This document shows positions 1 to 9,461 of a stretch of DNA of 64,000 nucleotides, in pieces; positions within the stretch are counted from its first letter, which is position 1; the number at the start of each line of letters is the position of its first letter. Source of the stretch: Pseudoalteromonas ulvae UL12 (GTDB taxonomy: Bacteria > Pseudomonadota > Gammaproteobacteria > Enterobacterales > Alteromonadaceae); contig NZ_AQHJ01000035.1 of assembly GCF_014925405.1 (NCBI RefSeq), positions 124,001 to 188,000 on the forward strand. The letters run 5' to 3'. The translations under genes were made by a program, and so were the position numbers. The notes beneath the pieces were generated by a model. That model was not told the origin of the DNA and ran no database searches. It saw nothing but the letters and a program-made list of their open reading frames with translations.

Positions 1-411
1 AGTAAATGGTTTGGAAGATACACTTATCATATTGAAAAGCCAATAAAAATAAAAGAATTCCCTTCAGCTTTAAATAGTAAATACTATCAACAAGAGTTTA
101 CTTTAGGTGCTGACAAACTAGCGAAAATAATGAAACGTGATTTTTCCGGGGAGTTACCAATGGACGGAAAAAAGTATAACGTTGGTAGTTTAAATTTAGT
201 TGGTGAAAAAATGGGTGGAATGGGCATATATACTCAGCCAGAAGAGTTGTTTTTTGCAAATGTACCTGTTATTGAAGAAACAGACTCATCTGTAATACTA
301 CGAATACAAGGGCATTTGCAAGCAGATCCTGCGTTTGGGGGGCTGGCTTTTGGTGTGCACTATTTTAAAAAATCGCTCCTTCATAAATTTGAGCTAACAG
401 ATAAATCTTAA
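1..411 (+). CDS. Hypothetical protein, 5' end outside the window
   Basis: The reading frame is open from base 1 to a TAA at 409-411, so this is the last 136 residues of a longer protein. An internal ATG at 130 is preceded by in-frame coding sequence and is probably not the start. No domain is recognised. The visible part is soluble, with beta-rich stretches, a Gly/Met run (KMGGMG) and a C-terminal GGLAFGVHYF segment. The DNA is clearly more AT-rich than the genes from 861 onward, which fits a transferred or accessory gene. No terminator with a T tract follows the stop. The function is unknown. Confidence 0.6.
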   Translation, partial: SKWFGRYTYHIEKPIKIKEFPSALNSKYYQQEFTLGADKLAKIMKRDFSGELPMDGKKYNVGSLNLVGEKMGGMGIYTQPEELFFANVPVIEETDSSVILRIQGHLQADPAFGGLAFGVHYFKKSLLHKFELTDKS

Positions 412-860
412 CTTAAAATATAATTACACATATGAACCAAACTCTGGTCAATAGACATTACTCATATTTTTGGCCGCGCAAGCGGTCAAAGTCAAATTAA
501 TCAACAAATTCAACAAATTCATCTTCTCCGTCTACTTAGTCTGTCGGTTAGCAGTAAAATCGTCGTGCTTTTTTAATAACAGCATACAAACACATATAGG
601 GGCTTTTTTAGTACGATCTTATCGCTGCCTGACGCTTTTCTTTCTTTTGAAATATCAGAGGCATTACCACTGAATAAATTTCGGGCTTATATCATGCTGC
701 GCACCACCTAAAACTTTAAAACCTGTTAATCGCAGTTTAAGCATCTCAGAGCGTGAATAGCCTGACTTCGATAATTTATTTTGTGTTTTTTGTATGTGGT
801 GCACATTATTTGCACATTTGTGGTTCATCTTCAGGGTAAGGTTACTGTTGGAGAACGACG
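412..860. other. Long intergenic region before the peroxidase operon
   Basis: 449 bases without a convincing plus-strand gene. It holds an imperfect hairpin at about 470-490 (TTGGCCGC, loop, GCGGTCAA) without a following T tract, a possible minus-strand small ORF at 664-828, and a 5-bp inverted repeat GTGCA-N7-TGCAC at 799-815 that could be an operator for the operon starting at 861. A Shine-Dalgarno sequence GGAG lies just before 861. I saw no integron attC-like core sites. Confidence 0.5.
664..828 (-). CDS. Possible 54-residue small protein, unknown
   Basis: An ATG-to-TAA frame of 54 codons runs on the minus strand through the gap upstream of the peroxidase gene. The residue order looks protein-like: a polar N-terminal half, then MLKLRLTGFKVLGG, and an end in SPKFIQW. 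No good Shine-Dalgarno sequence precedes the ATG (only CTGAAG), so translation is uncertain. It may be a remnant or the end of a dispersed element rather than a live gene. I do not recognise a family. Confidence 0.25.
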   Translation of the reverse strand: MNHKCANNVHHIQKTQNKLSKSGYSRSEMLKLRLTGFKVLGGAQHDISPKFIQW

Positions 861-2393
861 ATGAGCATGATGAATCAACTTGGTATGGTAGGGTTAGTGT
901 CTACTTTACTGATCAGTGGGCACAGTGTAGGTAAAGAGAGCCACACGGCAACCAAGCCACCCCCTCCCGTTTTAGCGCCGCCGCCCCCTTTGCTGAGTCA
1001 GCTTGACGTTCAGCTGGATGAGGTTATTCGCAATTTTGGGCTCACAGGTGTGGTAGTAGAGGCGCAGCAACAACCGGATATTCACGATCCGCTGGCGCAA
1101 TTGGGCATGAAACTATTTTTCACCAAAGGGTTAGGGGGCGAACAATCTGTTGCGTGTGCCAGTTGTCATCACCCTAGTTTAGGCGGTGCAGATGGCTTAT
1201 CGCTTGCGGTAGGGGTGAATGCTGAGCGAGAAAATGTAATTGGCCCAGGGCGGGTTCCCGCTGACAATGTAATTGATATCCCAAGAAACTCACCGACTAT
1301 TTTTAATACTGGTTTGGCTAATAACGCTTTGTTTTGGGATGGTCGCATTCAGCGCGTGAATGCTGTGCAACCTGATGGTTCTATCATTGAAGGTGTCAGT
1401 ACCCCGGATTCTGGCTTTGGGGTGATTGATAACGCCGTGCCGAATAACTTAGTCGATGCATTGGCTCGTTTTCCGGTGACATCCACAGAAGAAATGCGTG
1501 GCGAAGGATTTGTCACAGCGACCAATAACCGTGAAATACGCCATCATATTGCCCAGCGCATTGGTGATTATGGTGATGAAGAAGGCAATTTGGCGACCAA
1601 TGACTGGCTTGAGGAGTTTAGAGCTGCTTTTAATTCAACAGAGGATGCCTCGTCGCTGATCACCTTTGACAGTATTGCGATGGCCCTTGGGGTGTATCAG
1701 CAATCAGTGACCTTGGTAGATACCAATTGGCATCGTTATGTGCGAGGTGATAAACGTTCGCTCAGTGATGAGCAAAAGCGTGGTGCGATTTTATTTTTTA
1801 CACCACAAGATCAGGGCGGTGCAGGGTGTGTGGGGTGTCACAGTGGTGAACGTTTTACCAATGAAGGATTTTTCAATTTGGCGTTTCCACAGTTAGGTCC
1901 AGGTAAGCTCTCTGATCACAGCGATCCGGGGCGTGGTGCTGTAACAGGCGATCCGCGCGAGCAATTTGCGTTTAAAATACCTAGTTTAATTAATGTTTCG
2001 TTAAGTGCGCCTTATGGCCATGCGGGGGCGTATCAAAATTTGGCTGAGGTGGTGCGTCATTATGTGAACCCAGCCGCGAGTGTTGCTGGCTTTTTTGACC
2101 GAGGTGGTGCGTGTGGATTACGTCAGTTTGAGCGCTTTGCTGATTGTGAATCGTTGAATCAAGGAGCGGCTGAGCACAGTGAACTTGCGCTGCAGTTATT
2201 AGGGCAATCACCGTTTCAGGCGGCGCGACTCAATGGTGCTGAGCAGCAAGACTTAGTGGCCTTTTTGTTGTCATTGACCGATAATTGCGCGAAAGAGAGT
2301 CAGTGCATGGCAAAATTTATGCCTAGTAATCAACATACTAATCCTGATAATTTAAGATTAATCGCAACCGATAGACGAGGCAAACCACTTTAA
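861..2393 (+). CDS. Di-heme cytochrome c peroxidase / MauG-like protein
   Basis: A 510-residue exported protein of the bacterial di-heme cytochrome c peroxidase family, which reduces hydrogen peroxide in the periplasm with electrons from small c-type cytochromes. MauG relatives instead oxidise protein substrates. A signal-peptide-like N-terminus (about residues 1-24) is followed by a Pro-rich linker (TKPPPPVLAPPPP). The two heme-binding CxxCH motifs are at C99-H103 (CASCH) and C323-H327 (CVGCH), one per cytochrome domain as expected. The protein is longer than classical CcpA-type enzymes (about 330 residues). GGAG sits a suitable distance before the ATG. One base separates its stop from the downstream sensor kinase gene, so it is very probably co-transcribed with baeS/baeR-like genes, which suggests an envelope-stress role. 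Peroxidase versus MauG-type function cannot be decided here. Confidence 0.85.
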   Translation: MSMMNQLGMVGLVSTLLISGHSVGKESHTATKPPPPVLAPPPPLLSQLDVQLDEVIRNFGLTGVVVEAQQQPDIHDPLAQLGMKLFFTKGLGGEQSVACASCHHPSLGGADGLSLAVGVNAERENVIGPGRVPADNVIDIPRNSPTIFNTGLANNALFWDGRIQRVNAVQPDGSIIEGVSTPDSGFGVIDNAVPNNLVDALARFPVTSTEEMRGEGFVTATNNREIRHHIAQRIGDYGDEEGNLATNDWLEEFRAAFNSTEDASSLITFDSIAMALGVYQQSVTLVDTNWHRYVRGDKRSLSDEQKRGAILFFTPQDQGGAGCVGCHSGERFTNEGFFNLAFPQLGPGKLSDHSDPGRGAVTGDPREQFAFKIPSLINVSLSAPYGHAGAYQNLAEVVRHYVNPAASVAGFFDRGGACGLRQFERFADCESLNQGAAEHSELALQLLGQSPFQAARLNGAEQQDLVAFLLSLTDNCAKESQCMAKFMPSNQHTNPDNLRLIATDRRGKPL

Positions 2394-2394
2394 G

Positions 2395-3921
2395 ATGTTC
2401 AACTCGATTCGTGCCAAATTATTAATGATGATTTTAATCGCCAATACGCTGGTCGTATTGGCGATTTTTGTCGCCAATCAACTTGCGTTTGAAAAGAGTT
2501 TTAGTCAATACGTGGCAGATACGACTCGGTTATCCCTGACTCCTGTGATTGAGGCGATGGTGACAGAAATAAAACGCCAGCCTCATTTTGATTGGCTACG
2601 ACCGAATAATGCGGCCTTTCAAGATATCGTTGCGATTTATCGGTTACGGGATGACGCCTTTGCTGCACCGAAATCGGCACCGACTCCCCGATTGCAGCGA
2701 CCTCCTCCACGTGAAGAGGGCCTGCGGCCACCACCGCACATGCAGGGTGACAGGCAGCGTCCTCGGTTATCTGGACAACCGCCCTCGAATCGACCTAACC
2801 TTGGTGAAGATGCACAGCGGTTGATGTTTAAATCCGCCTCGGGCGAGCTGATTTTAGGCGCCCCGTCTATGGCTAAAGCTGCGCTGTGGTTAGCGTTAAA
2901 GTCAGGAGATGATGCACCGAGTACGGCAGGAACTGGCGAATTATTGGGCTACTTAGGTATTGAAAATGGTTCGCGCATGAATGCAAAATTTGATGCGTTA
3001 TTTGCACAGCAACAGTCCCGTCAGTTTAGTTATATCGCGGTGATCGTATTAGTGCTGTCTTTTGTCATGGCCTTGCCGTTTAGTCGGTTTTTAGTGAAGC
3101 CAATTTTAATTTTGCGAGCCAAAGCGCGTGATTTAGCCAATGGTCATTATGATTTTCAGTTAACCGCTAAAAACAGCGATGAAATTGGTGAATTAGTCAA
3201 AGACATCAATCGTTTGGCGCAAACACTTAATGCTAATCGCCGTTCGCAACGCCAGTGGATAGCCGATATCTCCCATGAATTACGCACGCCCATTGCGGTG
3301 ATCCGCGCTGAACTTGAAGGCATGATGGATGGCATTATTGCCCTCGATGCTGCTGCGATCGCCTCTTTGCATGAAGAAATGGCACGATTAACGCGGTTAG
3401 TCGATGATTTACATCAGCTTTCTTTGGCTGACAAAGGCGCGTTAACCTATACCTTTAAGTCGGTCAACTTGTTGACTTTGCTCAATAAAGTGCTTGCCAA
3501 ACATCAAGGTGGACTCACTAAACAAGGATTTGCAGTAACGCCATTAACAGGGGCTGGCAGCAATATTCAAGGGGATCCTGAGCGCCTGATGCAATTGTTT
3601 GATAATTTGATGCAAAATACATTGCGTTATACTGACTCAACCCCCGCCTCGCCCGGCCAGCTTGCAATCAGCGTGCATGAAAGCTCACAAAGTATCACAG
3701 TGCTGTGGCAAGACAGTGCCCCGACAGTGGCGGCAGAAAAGTTGCCACAATTGTTTGAGCGTTTATACCGCATTGAGGACGACCGAAACCGTGCAACAGG
3801 CGGTTCTGGGTTAGGGTTGGCGATTTGTCGCAGTATTGTCTGCGCACATCAAGGTCGTATTCAGGCCGAGCCAAGTGATTTGGGTGGTGTGACAATTAAG
3901 GTAGAGTTTGCAAAGGAGTAG
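2395..3921 (+). CDS. baeS: BaeS-like envelope-stress sensor histidine kinase
   Basis: A 508-residue inner-membrane kinase. The order seen is TM1 (about 7-29), a periplasmic sensor with an unusual Pro/Arg-rich stretch (about 95-140, RLQRPPPREEG), TM2 (about 212-232), HAMP, a dimerisation/phospho-acceptor helix with SHELRTP (His294), and a HATPase domain with the N box (DNLMQNTLRYTD) and the G box (GSGLGLAIC). It would autophosphorylate on His294 and pass phosphate to the regulator encoded immediately downstream. That regulator is strikingly BaeR-like, which is the main reason for the BaeS name; the sensor domain itself is too divergent to name alone. It starts 1 bp after the peroxidase gene and ends 5 bp before the regulator gene. 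The signal is unknown. Confidence 0.8.
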   Translation: MFNSIRAKLLMMILIANTLVVLAIFVANQLAFEKSFSQYVADTTRLSLTPVIEAMVTEIKRQPHFDWLRPNNAAFQDIVAIYRLRDDAFAAPKSAPTPRLQRPPPREEGLRPPPHMQGDRQRPRLSGQPPSNRPNLGEDAQRLMFKSASGELILGAPSMAKAALWLALKSGDDAPSTAGTGELLGYLGIENGSRMNAKFDALFAQQQSRQFSYIAVIVLVLSFVMALPFSRFLVKPILILRAKARDLANGHYDFQLTAKNSDEIGELVKDINRLAQTLNANRRSQRQWIADISHELRTPIAVIRAELEGMMDGIIALDAAAIASLHEEMARLTRLVDDLHQLSLADKGALTYTFKSVNLLTLLNKVLAKHQGGLTKQGFAVTPLTGAGSNIQGDPERLMQLFDNLMQNTLRYTDSTPASPGQLAISVHESSQSITVLWQDSAPTVAAEKLPQLFERLYRIEDDRNRATGGSGLGLAICRSIVCAHQGRIQAEPSDLGGVTIKVEFAKE

Positions 3922-3926
3922 GTCTA

Positions 3927-4619
3927 GTGCAATCGCGTATTTTGATTATTGAAGATGAAGTGAAACTAGCTGATATTTTAGCTAAATACTTAATGCAAAG
4001 TGACTATGTTGTTGAGGTGGTCCATGATGGCGCGGATGCCATGGCCATGTTTGAACGCTTTAAACCCGATCTCATTCTACTGGATTTGATGTTGCCTCAT
4101 GTTGATGGAATCGCGATTTGTCAGCAAGTGAGGGCTCACTCAATCGTTCCCATCGTGATGACTACAGCAAAAGTTGAAGAAGTCGACCGGTTATTGGGCC
4201 TTGAAATAGGCGCTGACGATTATATTTGCAAACCTTATAGTCCCCGAGAAGTGGTGGCTCGGGTCAAAGCATTACTGCGCAGAGTGGCATTTATGCAATC
4301 GAGTGATATCAGCATACAACAAAGGGCTGGGTTATCGTTAGATGAGCATACACTGAGCGCGTGTTATGGCGATCACAAAGTGAGTTTTACCGCCGTTGAG
4401 TTTCAGTTGTTTTATAAGCTGTTTTCACAGCCGGGGCGAATTTATAACCGTGAACAGCTGATGGATAGCATTTACGATGATGCGCGTATCGTCAGTGATC
4501 GCACCATCGATAGCCATATCAAAAAAGTGCGTAAGAAATTGGCTGCTATTGCCCCAAACGCAGAGTGTATTCACTCAATTTATGGCGTGGGTTATAAGTT
4601 TGAACAGACTGCGGTGTAA
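3927..4619 (+). CDS. baeR: BaeR-like OmpR-family response regulator
   Basis: A 230-residue regulator with an N-terminal receiver domain (acidic pocket E9/D10, phospho-acceptor Asp53, Lys102) and a C-terminal winged-helix DNA-binding domain with RTIDSHIKKVRKKL as the recognition helix region. The stretch from residue 79 to 112, with DRLLGLEIGADDYICKPYSP, is nearly the same as in E. coli BaeR as I remember it. The start is GTG with AAGGAG about ten bases upstream; no ATG fits better. It closes the peroxidase-kinase-regulator operon. In E. coli BaeSR answers envelope stress and drives efflux genes; here the co-transcribed target is a heme peroxidase. Confidence 0.85.
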   Translation: MQSRILIIEDEVKLADILAKYLMQSDYVVEVVHDGADAMAMFERFKPDLILLDLMLPHVDGIAICQQVRAHSIVPIVMTTAKVEEVDRLLGLEIGADDYICKPYSPREVVARVKALLRRVAFMQSSDISIQQRAGLSLDEHTLSACYGDHKVSFTAVEFQLFYKLFSQPGRIYNREQLMDSIYDDARIVSDRTIDSHIKKVRKKLAAIAPNAECIHSIYGVGYKFEQTAV

Positions 4620-4847
4620 TGTGCACATTCTGAACGCCGCGACCAATCTTGTTTGTCTTACGTCATGCCAGGATTTTGTCTCAATTTAAGTGCTTAACCT
4701 TTTTTATTTGGCAGCCCCTAATGTGTATATGCCGCAAATTGAAATTAAATGTCTATCAATTAGGTCTAATTGATTCAGTAGACTAAGCTTTTGCTCAGCT
4801 ATTCCTTATTTTTATTCATCAACAATGTACCGACAGCAAGGAAAATT

Positions 4848-6449
4848 ATGGCTTTTTCATTCAAATCGATTCGCATAAAAATATTCCTCGGCTATGCCGC
4901 TATTCTTCTGACAACACTCGTAGCTGCACTCTTTTTAAGTCAAAACAATGCATCTATTGAACAAAAAGTAGAAGGGTTTATTGGTCAATCGTTGCCAACA
5001 TTGCGGGTGATTAATTCGCTGCAAAGTACTTCAAAAGACTTAGTCTTGATAGGGTTTTCGTTATATGGCACCACGCTTTCAGCCAATGAGTTTTCGCAAC
5101 AGCGAGAGGCGCTAGAGCAACAATTAAATGCCCAATATAAGCAGCTTCAAGAGCTTGTATCACAGCAGCGGACTATTAAAACAGATAAGCTTAAGAGTGA
5201 TTTGGACCGTTTATTTGCTGTAATGAATCGCCAAAGCGTTGATTGGGATAAAGCCAGAGATGAGCTCAATAACCTGAACAACTCGGCTAAAAAATTATCA
5301 GAACAGTTAAGTCAATTATCAGATAGCACTACGGCCCAAGCGGGTATTTCATCGAGTAATATTCAGGCAGACTTGAGCAATAATATGACGCTCGTTTACA
5401 CACTTGTATCATTGATGATCGCAGTGGCCATTATTGCCTTTATTTTTGCCAAAAAACAAATTGCAGATCCAATTAATTCATTATCAAAGCAGTTGACGCT
5501 CTTGTCGAACAATCATGATTTAACCCAGCAACTTGATAATAATAGTTCATCCGAAATTAACAATGTGGCAGGCAGTGTCAATGAGTTATTAACTGTGTTT
5601 CGTTCGGGGTTAATTAAGGTGCACTCGGCCATTGAAACAATCGAACAAGCCATTTCGCAACTCACTGTGAGCAGAACCGCATCGAGTGAATCTGTCAACC
5701 ATTTGCAAAGTACTATTGACTCACTTGCAACTGTGATGACTTCACTCGAGCATCATATCGAGCACAGTGTGCAGCAATCTGAAATGGCGGCGGAGTCAGC
5801 GCAAAGTGGTGCACAAACTATGGTTGCCGGTAAAACCAGCGTGGTCAAAACCGCTGACAGCATTGCGAGCTTAGCCAGCGATATGGAAACCACTTCAGAC
5901 ATGCTTCAGTCGCTCCAATCGGCGGGAGATCAAGTATCAGGGGTGGTTAATACCATTACTGATATTGCATCACAAACGAACTTGCTGGCACTCAATGCTG
6001 CAATTGAAGCAGCAAGAGCAGGTGAATCGGGTCGAGGTTTTGCAGTTGTGGCTGATGAAGTAAGAACTTTAGCGGTACGGACCCATCAAGCGACGATGGA
6101 AATTAATACTATGTTAGAAAAAATCGTCGAGTCCATTCAACAAGCTGTTGTAAACATGGCTTCGAATCGCGAAAAAGCCAAGCAATCGGTTGATTTAGTG
6201 GCGGAATTAGTCGATACCCTCGAAGAGGGGCGGCAAACGATTTTATCTTTGGCTCAAGTCAGTAAAGATGTGGCGAGCTTAGCTTCAGATTCACAGCAAC
6301 AAGCGAGCATTGTAAAACAACAAGTAATCGACTTTAAGCAGTTGGGTGACACGGTTTCTGAGGGTAATCAACAGATTTTAGCTGCCAATATTTTACTGAC
6401 AGATCAAGCGACTGTGTTAGCTCAAACCGTTAAACAATTTAAAACCTAA
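4848..6449 (+). CDS. Methyl-accepting chemotaxis protein
   Basis: A 533-residue chemoreceptor. TM1 is near residues 11-31, a helical periplasmic four-helix-bundle-like sensor occupies about 32-185, TM2 is near 187-207, then HAMP and a long cytoplasmic coiled coil. The signalling tip at about 372-410 carries the highly conserved hairpin ([17 protein letters not shown], then [15 protein letters not shown]) that contacts CheA and CheW. I start at the ATG at 4848, which has AAGGA just upstream, instead of an upstream in-frame TTG at 4791. It is a single-gene unit with its own terminator. The ligand cannot be told from the sequence. Confidence 0.92.
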   Translation: MAFSFKSIRIKIFLGYAAILLTTLVAALFLSQNNASIEQKVEGFIGQSLPTLRVINSLQSTSKDLVLIGFSLYGTTLSANEFSQQREALEQQLNAQYKQLQELVSQQRTIKTDKLKSDLDRLFAVMNRQSVDWDKARDELNNLNNSAKKLSEQLSQLSDSTTAQAGISSSNIQADLSNNMTLVYTLVSLMIAVAIIAFIFAKKQIADPINSLSKQLTLLSNNHDLTQQLDNNSSSEINNVAGSVNELLTVFRSGLIKVHSAIETIEQAISQLTVSRTASSESVNHLQSTIDSLATVMTSLEHHIEHSVQQSEMAAESAQSGAQTMVAGKTSVVKTADSIASLASDMETTSDMLQSLQSAGDQVSGVVNTITDIASQTNLLALNAAIEAARAGESGRGFAVVADEVRTLAVRTHQATMEINTMLEKIVESIQQAVVNMASNREKAKQSVDLVAELVDTLEEGRQTILSLAQVSKDVASLASDSQQQASIVKQQVIDFKQLGDTVSEGNQQILAANILLTDQATVLAQTVKQFKT

Positions 6450-6526
6450 CAACCCACTTATCCATTGACTGGCATCAGTAAGTGATGGTGAATGAGATAG
6501 AAAACTCATTGATAATGTTAATAATA

Positions 6527-6551
6527 ACGGGCCGAAAAGGGCCCGTTTTTT
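6527..6551 (+). terminator. Rho-independent terminator of the chemoreceptor gene
   Basis: A perfect 7-bp GC-rich stem (ACGGGCC / GGCCCGT) with loop GAAAAG is followed by six T. It lies between two convergent genes. Confidence 0.85.
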
Positions 6552-6570
6552 GTTGGGAGAGCCTTAGGGC

Positions 6571-8250
6571 TTATCGAGTAATCGTCATCAGCTGATTGTT
6601 GCTCTTATTGTTAAGTAACAAAACTGATTGCCCCGCAGCAATGATTTCGAGATTGGTAAATTCCTGCCAACTTTTATCTGACAAAAGTCGCTTAGTATTG
6701 TTTAGTGTCCCGTCGCTGATCCAAACTTCGCTTTGTTCTTCAATGTAAAAAAGTAATAACCCATATTTGATGCTAATCGAGCTAAATGCCGTAGGGTCTG
6801 TTTGTAGCGCGATAATCGCGGGCGATGACCAATTAAAGGCGTTATTTAAAGCAGTGTGATTGAGCTCTGTTTGACCATGATAAAGAGTATGGATCTGTGC
6901 TTGTGACTGAGAGAGTGTGGTCGCTGTGACTAATAGTTGCTTGTGCGCACCAACTAAGTCTGCGCTGGTTGCTTGGTAAGGTTGCCAGCTCATGGATTGG
7001 TTTTCGATTGTAAAGGTGGTCAGTGAACCGCCTTCAATCATCAGTAATTGATTGGTTGTAGCGTCTTTTTGCCAAAGCGCAAATTGTTTGTATTGATCTA
7101 AGGTTTGGATCACTTGATTAACAGTGTTAGCCATCAGTTCAACAGCGGTTAATAACCATTGATTTTGCTGATTTTTAGCCAGCCACATCACGCCGTTGTC
7201 AATGGATAATGCCCCATGATCCGATGCTTGACTGATTTGTTGATCGGCGGTTGTTGTGGATTTATTGGCATTATTAACCCATCTATCGAGCAGCAGCGCG
7301 TCATTCATTTGAGTTAGCCATGATAAGGTCTCGCCCGAAGCAAAGAGTGCAGAGGCAAGCGGGCGAGTGATAGGTCTAAGTTGTTGCCACGTGTTGAGTG
7401 CCTCAGAATATCGATATAAGCCATCGTTGGCTAATCCATATAGTGCCTGCTGATGTTGCGTTAGGCTGACAAATTGTCCAGTTAAAGCTGTCAGGTTAAT
7501 TGAGGCGTTTTGACCGACTTGTAATGAATAAATCGTCGAGCCTAACAAGAAATACTGGCTCCCTGCTTGGTGAATTAGCGTGATGTTTTGTCCTTCAGCA
7601 GGACCGGTAATTGCCAACTGTATTCTTTCTGTCGGCGTGGTTAAAACTACATCTGTATGGGTGCTATTGGCTACGGGTTCGGTGGCAATTAAGAACTCAT
7701 CACATTTCAATCGCCAATGGGCACTTTGCGCGCTGTCTGGGTTTAAATTGCACAGTAATGGGCCATCGGTTTGAACTATGGTGGGGGTGTCTGAGGTGAT
7801 GATCTCAGTCGCAAGGCTTTGCTCTTTAATCGTAAAAATATCGTCGTTCAGTTTTATATCTACGGCATAAGGTAAAGGTGAGTCGATTAAGATTGAAAAA
7901 GCCTGCTCAACGGCTTTTTTTTCGCATGAGATGAGCCAGTTATAATCGGTATCATTGGCTTTATTTAATGTTGATGTGCATTGGTGAGTATCGGCAAAAG
8001 TTAACTCAGTCGGGGCGGAGTAACTCACTGCTGTGACGCTCACGGTCTGGCTGGTACTAATTGAATAGGACTGACCTAGCCAACGAAATGAGACGCCGCT
8101 ATCAGATAGTCCCGACAAGGTGATTGCTAAGTTAAATTGCGTATTGTCAGGTGTGGTGACTGGGGTCGAAGGCGTCGATTCAGAGCTGCCGCATGCCACG
8201 TTCAGTAAGCTAAAGATGGCAATGGCCGCTAACTTCCATGTTTTTTTCAC
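6571..8250 (-). CDS. Hypothetical secreted lipoprotein
   Basis: A 559-residue protein with a lipoprotein signal peptide: charged start MKK, a hydrophobic stretch, lipobox LNVAC with Cys20, then a Ser/Thr/Pro-rich tether (GSSESTPSTPVTTP). No named domain is recognised. The body is beta-rich with repeated short strands of the style found in six- to eight-bladed propellers (LYGLANDGLYRY, WISDGTLNNTKRLL), so a propeller fold is a reasonable guess. Three Cys at about 90-165 might form disulfides. It is monocistronic: it converges with the chemoreceptor gene and has the LysR gene about 110 bp upstream in the same direction. Its role at the cell surface is unknown. Confidence 0.6.
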   Translation of the reverse strand: MKKTWKLAAIAIFSLLNVACGSSESTPSTPVTTPDNTQFNLAITLSGLSDSGVSFRWLGQSYSISTSQTVSVTAVSYSAPTELTFADTHQCTSTLNKANDTDYNWLISCEKKAVEQAFSILIDSPLPYAVDIKLNDDIFTIKEQSLATEIITSDTPTIVQTDGPLLCNLNPDSAQSAHWRLKCDEFLIATEPVANSTHTDVVLTTPTERIQLAITGPAEGQNITLIHQAGSQYFLLGSTIYSLQVGQNASINLTALTGQFVSLTQHQQALYGLANDGLYRYSEALNTWQQLRPITRPLASALFASGETLSWLTQMNDALLLDRWVNNANKSTTTADQQISQASDHGALSIDNGVMWLAKNQQNQWLLTAVELMANTVNQVIQTLDQYKQFALWQKDATTNQLLMIEGGSLTTFTIENQSMSWQPYQATSADLVGAHKQLLVTATTLSQSQAQIHTLYHGQTELNHTALNNAFNWSSPAIIALQTDPTAFSSISIKYGLLLFYIEEQSEVWISDGTLNNTKRLLSDKSWQEFTNLEIIAAGQSVLLLNNKSNNQLMTITR

Positions 8251-8360
8251 TGTTGTTTCCTATTTGTAATTAATGAGTTGTTCCTGATAATGGTAACAGG
8301 GTTTGCCTGCCTCTTAAAGCCTCTTTAATCATGCCGTTGAAATAGGCGCTGATAAAAGAC

Positions 8361-9305
8361 TCAGTCAACGGGCGCGTGTATAAAGCCGTTATGATCTTGT
8401 TGATGTTGTTTTGCAAAGTATGTTTTGAGCTCTGAGAGCACTTTTTTCACTTTAAACGGTGCATGATGGCTGGTGGTCAGGGCATAAATTGGATGAGGCG
8501 CAATGTGCCAATTAGGCAGTACTTTTACAAGCTCCCCACGTGCTCGCTGGGCTTTAATTTCGAGCTCTGGTAGCACGGCGAGTCCAAGCCCTTGTGTTAC
8601 ATGGCTAATAAGCGAGTTTAAATCATTAAACTCCATTTGCAGTGTGGGCTTGATGTTTGCGCGAGTGTGTTCTTCGCAGGTTAAACTCACGCCACTGAGC
8701 ACGCCTTTAAACCCTAAACCTAACCAAGTGTGTTGGAGCAAATCATCAGGGTGGGTGGGGTAGCCTCTGCGCGCCAAATACAAAGGACTGGCATAAATAT
8801 GTTTGCCACTTTGGCCAAGTGGATAGAAATATAATTGTGAATCTTTAGGGGTGCCGACATTAATGACAATATCAATGCGCTCAGCAATTGGATCAATGGT
8901 TTCGTCTGTGGCAAACATTCTAATTTTGAGATCTGGGTTGTCGATAATTAATGAACTAAGCGCTTGTGCGATAGGTTCGGTCGAGAGGCCGACAGGTAAA
9001 GCAAGGCGTAATGTGCCAGCCAATGAGTGTTTGATTTCGTGCACTGCATTTTCGGCCGCTTTAGCGGCTTCAAGTGCGGTTTTACCTTTGGCGTAATAAC
9101 GCTCCCCAGCTTCGGAGAGGTTGAGCTTGCGGGTAGTTCGGTTAAGTAATGTCATGCCGAGCTCAGTCTCGAGCCGTGAGATATGTTGGCTCACTGCCGA
9201 AGTCGTCATCCCTAGAGACTGCGCCGCTTTGCCCATTGAACCACAATCGACTACCTGACAAAAAATACCATTGAGTTTTAGCCGTGCTAAAAAATGCCCG
9301 TCCAT
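8361..9305 (-). CDS. LysR-family transcriptional regulator
   Basis: A 314-residue regulator. The N-terminal winged helix-turn-helix (about residues 8-66) shows the family pattern with FCQVVDCGSMGKAAQSLGMT, SAVSQHISRLE and LGMTLLNRTTRKL. The rest is the two-lobed effector-binding domain, of the substrate-binding type common in the CrgA/PA-like subgroup. It is divergent from the TonB receptor at 9462; the 156-bp gap also holds a Fur-box-like site. Regulation of that receptor is possible, but divergence alone does not prove it. The effector is unknown. Confidence 0.88.
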   Translation of the reverse strand: MDGHFLARLKLNGIFCQVVDCGSMGKAAQSLGMTTSAVSQHISRLETELGMTLLNRTTRKLNLSEAGERYYAKGKTALEAAKAAENAVHEIKHSLAGTLRLALPVGLSTEPIAQALSSLIIDNPDLKIRMFATDETIDPIAERIDIVINVGTPKDSQLYFYPLGQSGKHIYASPLYLARRGYPTHPDDLLQHTWLGLGFKGVLSGVSLTCEEHTRANIKPTLQMEFNDLNSLISHVTQGLGLAVLPELEIKAQRARGELVKVLPNWHIAPHPIYALTTSHHAPFKVKKVLSELKTYFAKQHQQDHNGFIHAPVD

Positions 9306-9408
9306 GATTTCCCTATTGATTGTTAAGTGCTGCTAAAAAGTATTGTAAGTAATGTGTGTCTATTCGCGCACAGTCAAACTCTATACCATACGCGCATTCT
9401 GATTTGGT

Positions 9409-9427
9409 AATGATAATCACTATCATT
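9409..9427 (+). promoter_or_regulatory. Fur-box-like operator upstream of TonB receptor
   Basis: AATGATAATCACTATCATT is a near-palindrome (one mismatched pair) made of GATAAT-type hexamers, matching the 19-bp Fur consensus closely. It lies 35 bp before the receptor start, between that gene and the LysR gene, so iron-replete Fur probably represses the receptor. Confidence 0.8.
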
Positions 9428-9461
9428 ATCGATGTCTTGTTAAATTAATAGGAATGACTTA

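Noticed and set aside
470..673. Plus-strand frame of 67 codons in the first gap
   Set aside because: Starts at a TTG-like codon without a ribosome-binding site and codes Ser/Leu/Phe-rich sequence typical of non-coding DNA.
412..860. Integron attC or recombination site
   Set aside because: No GTTRRRY-type core pair or folded-site symmetry; only weak hairpins, one without T tract.
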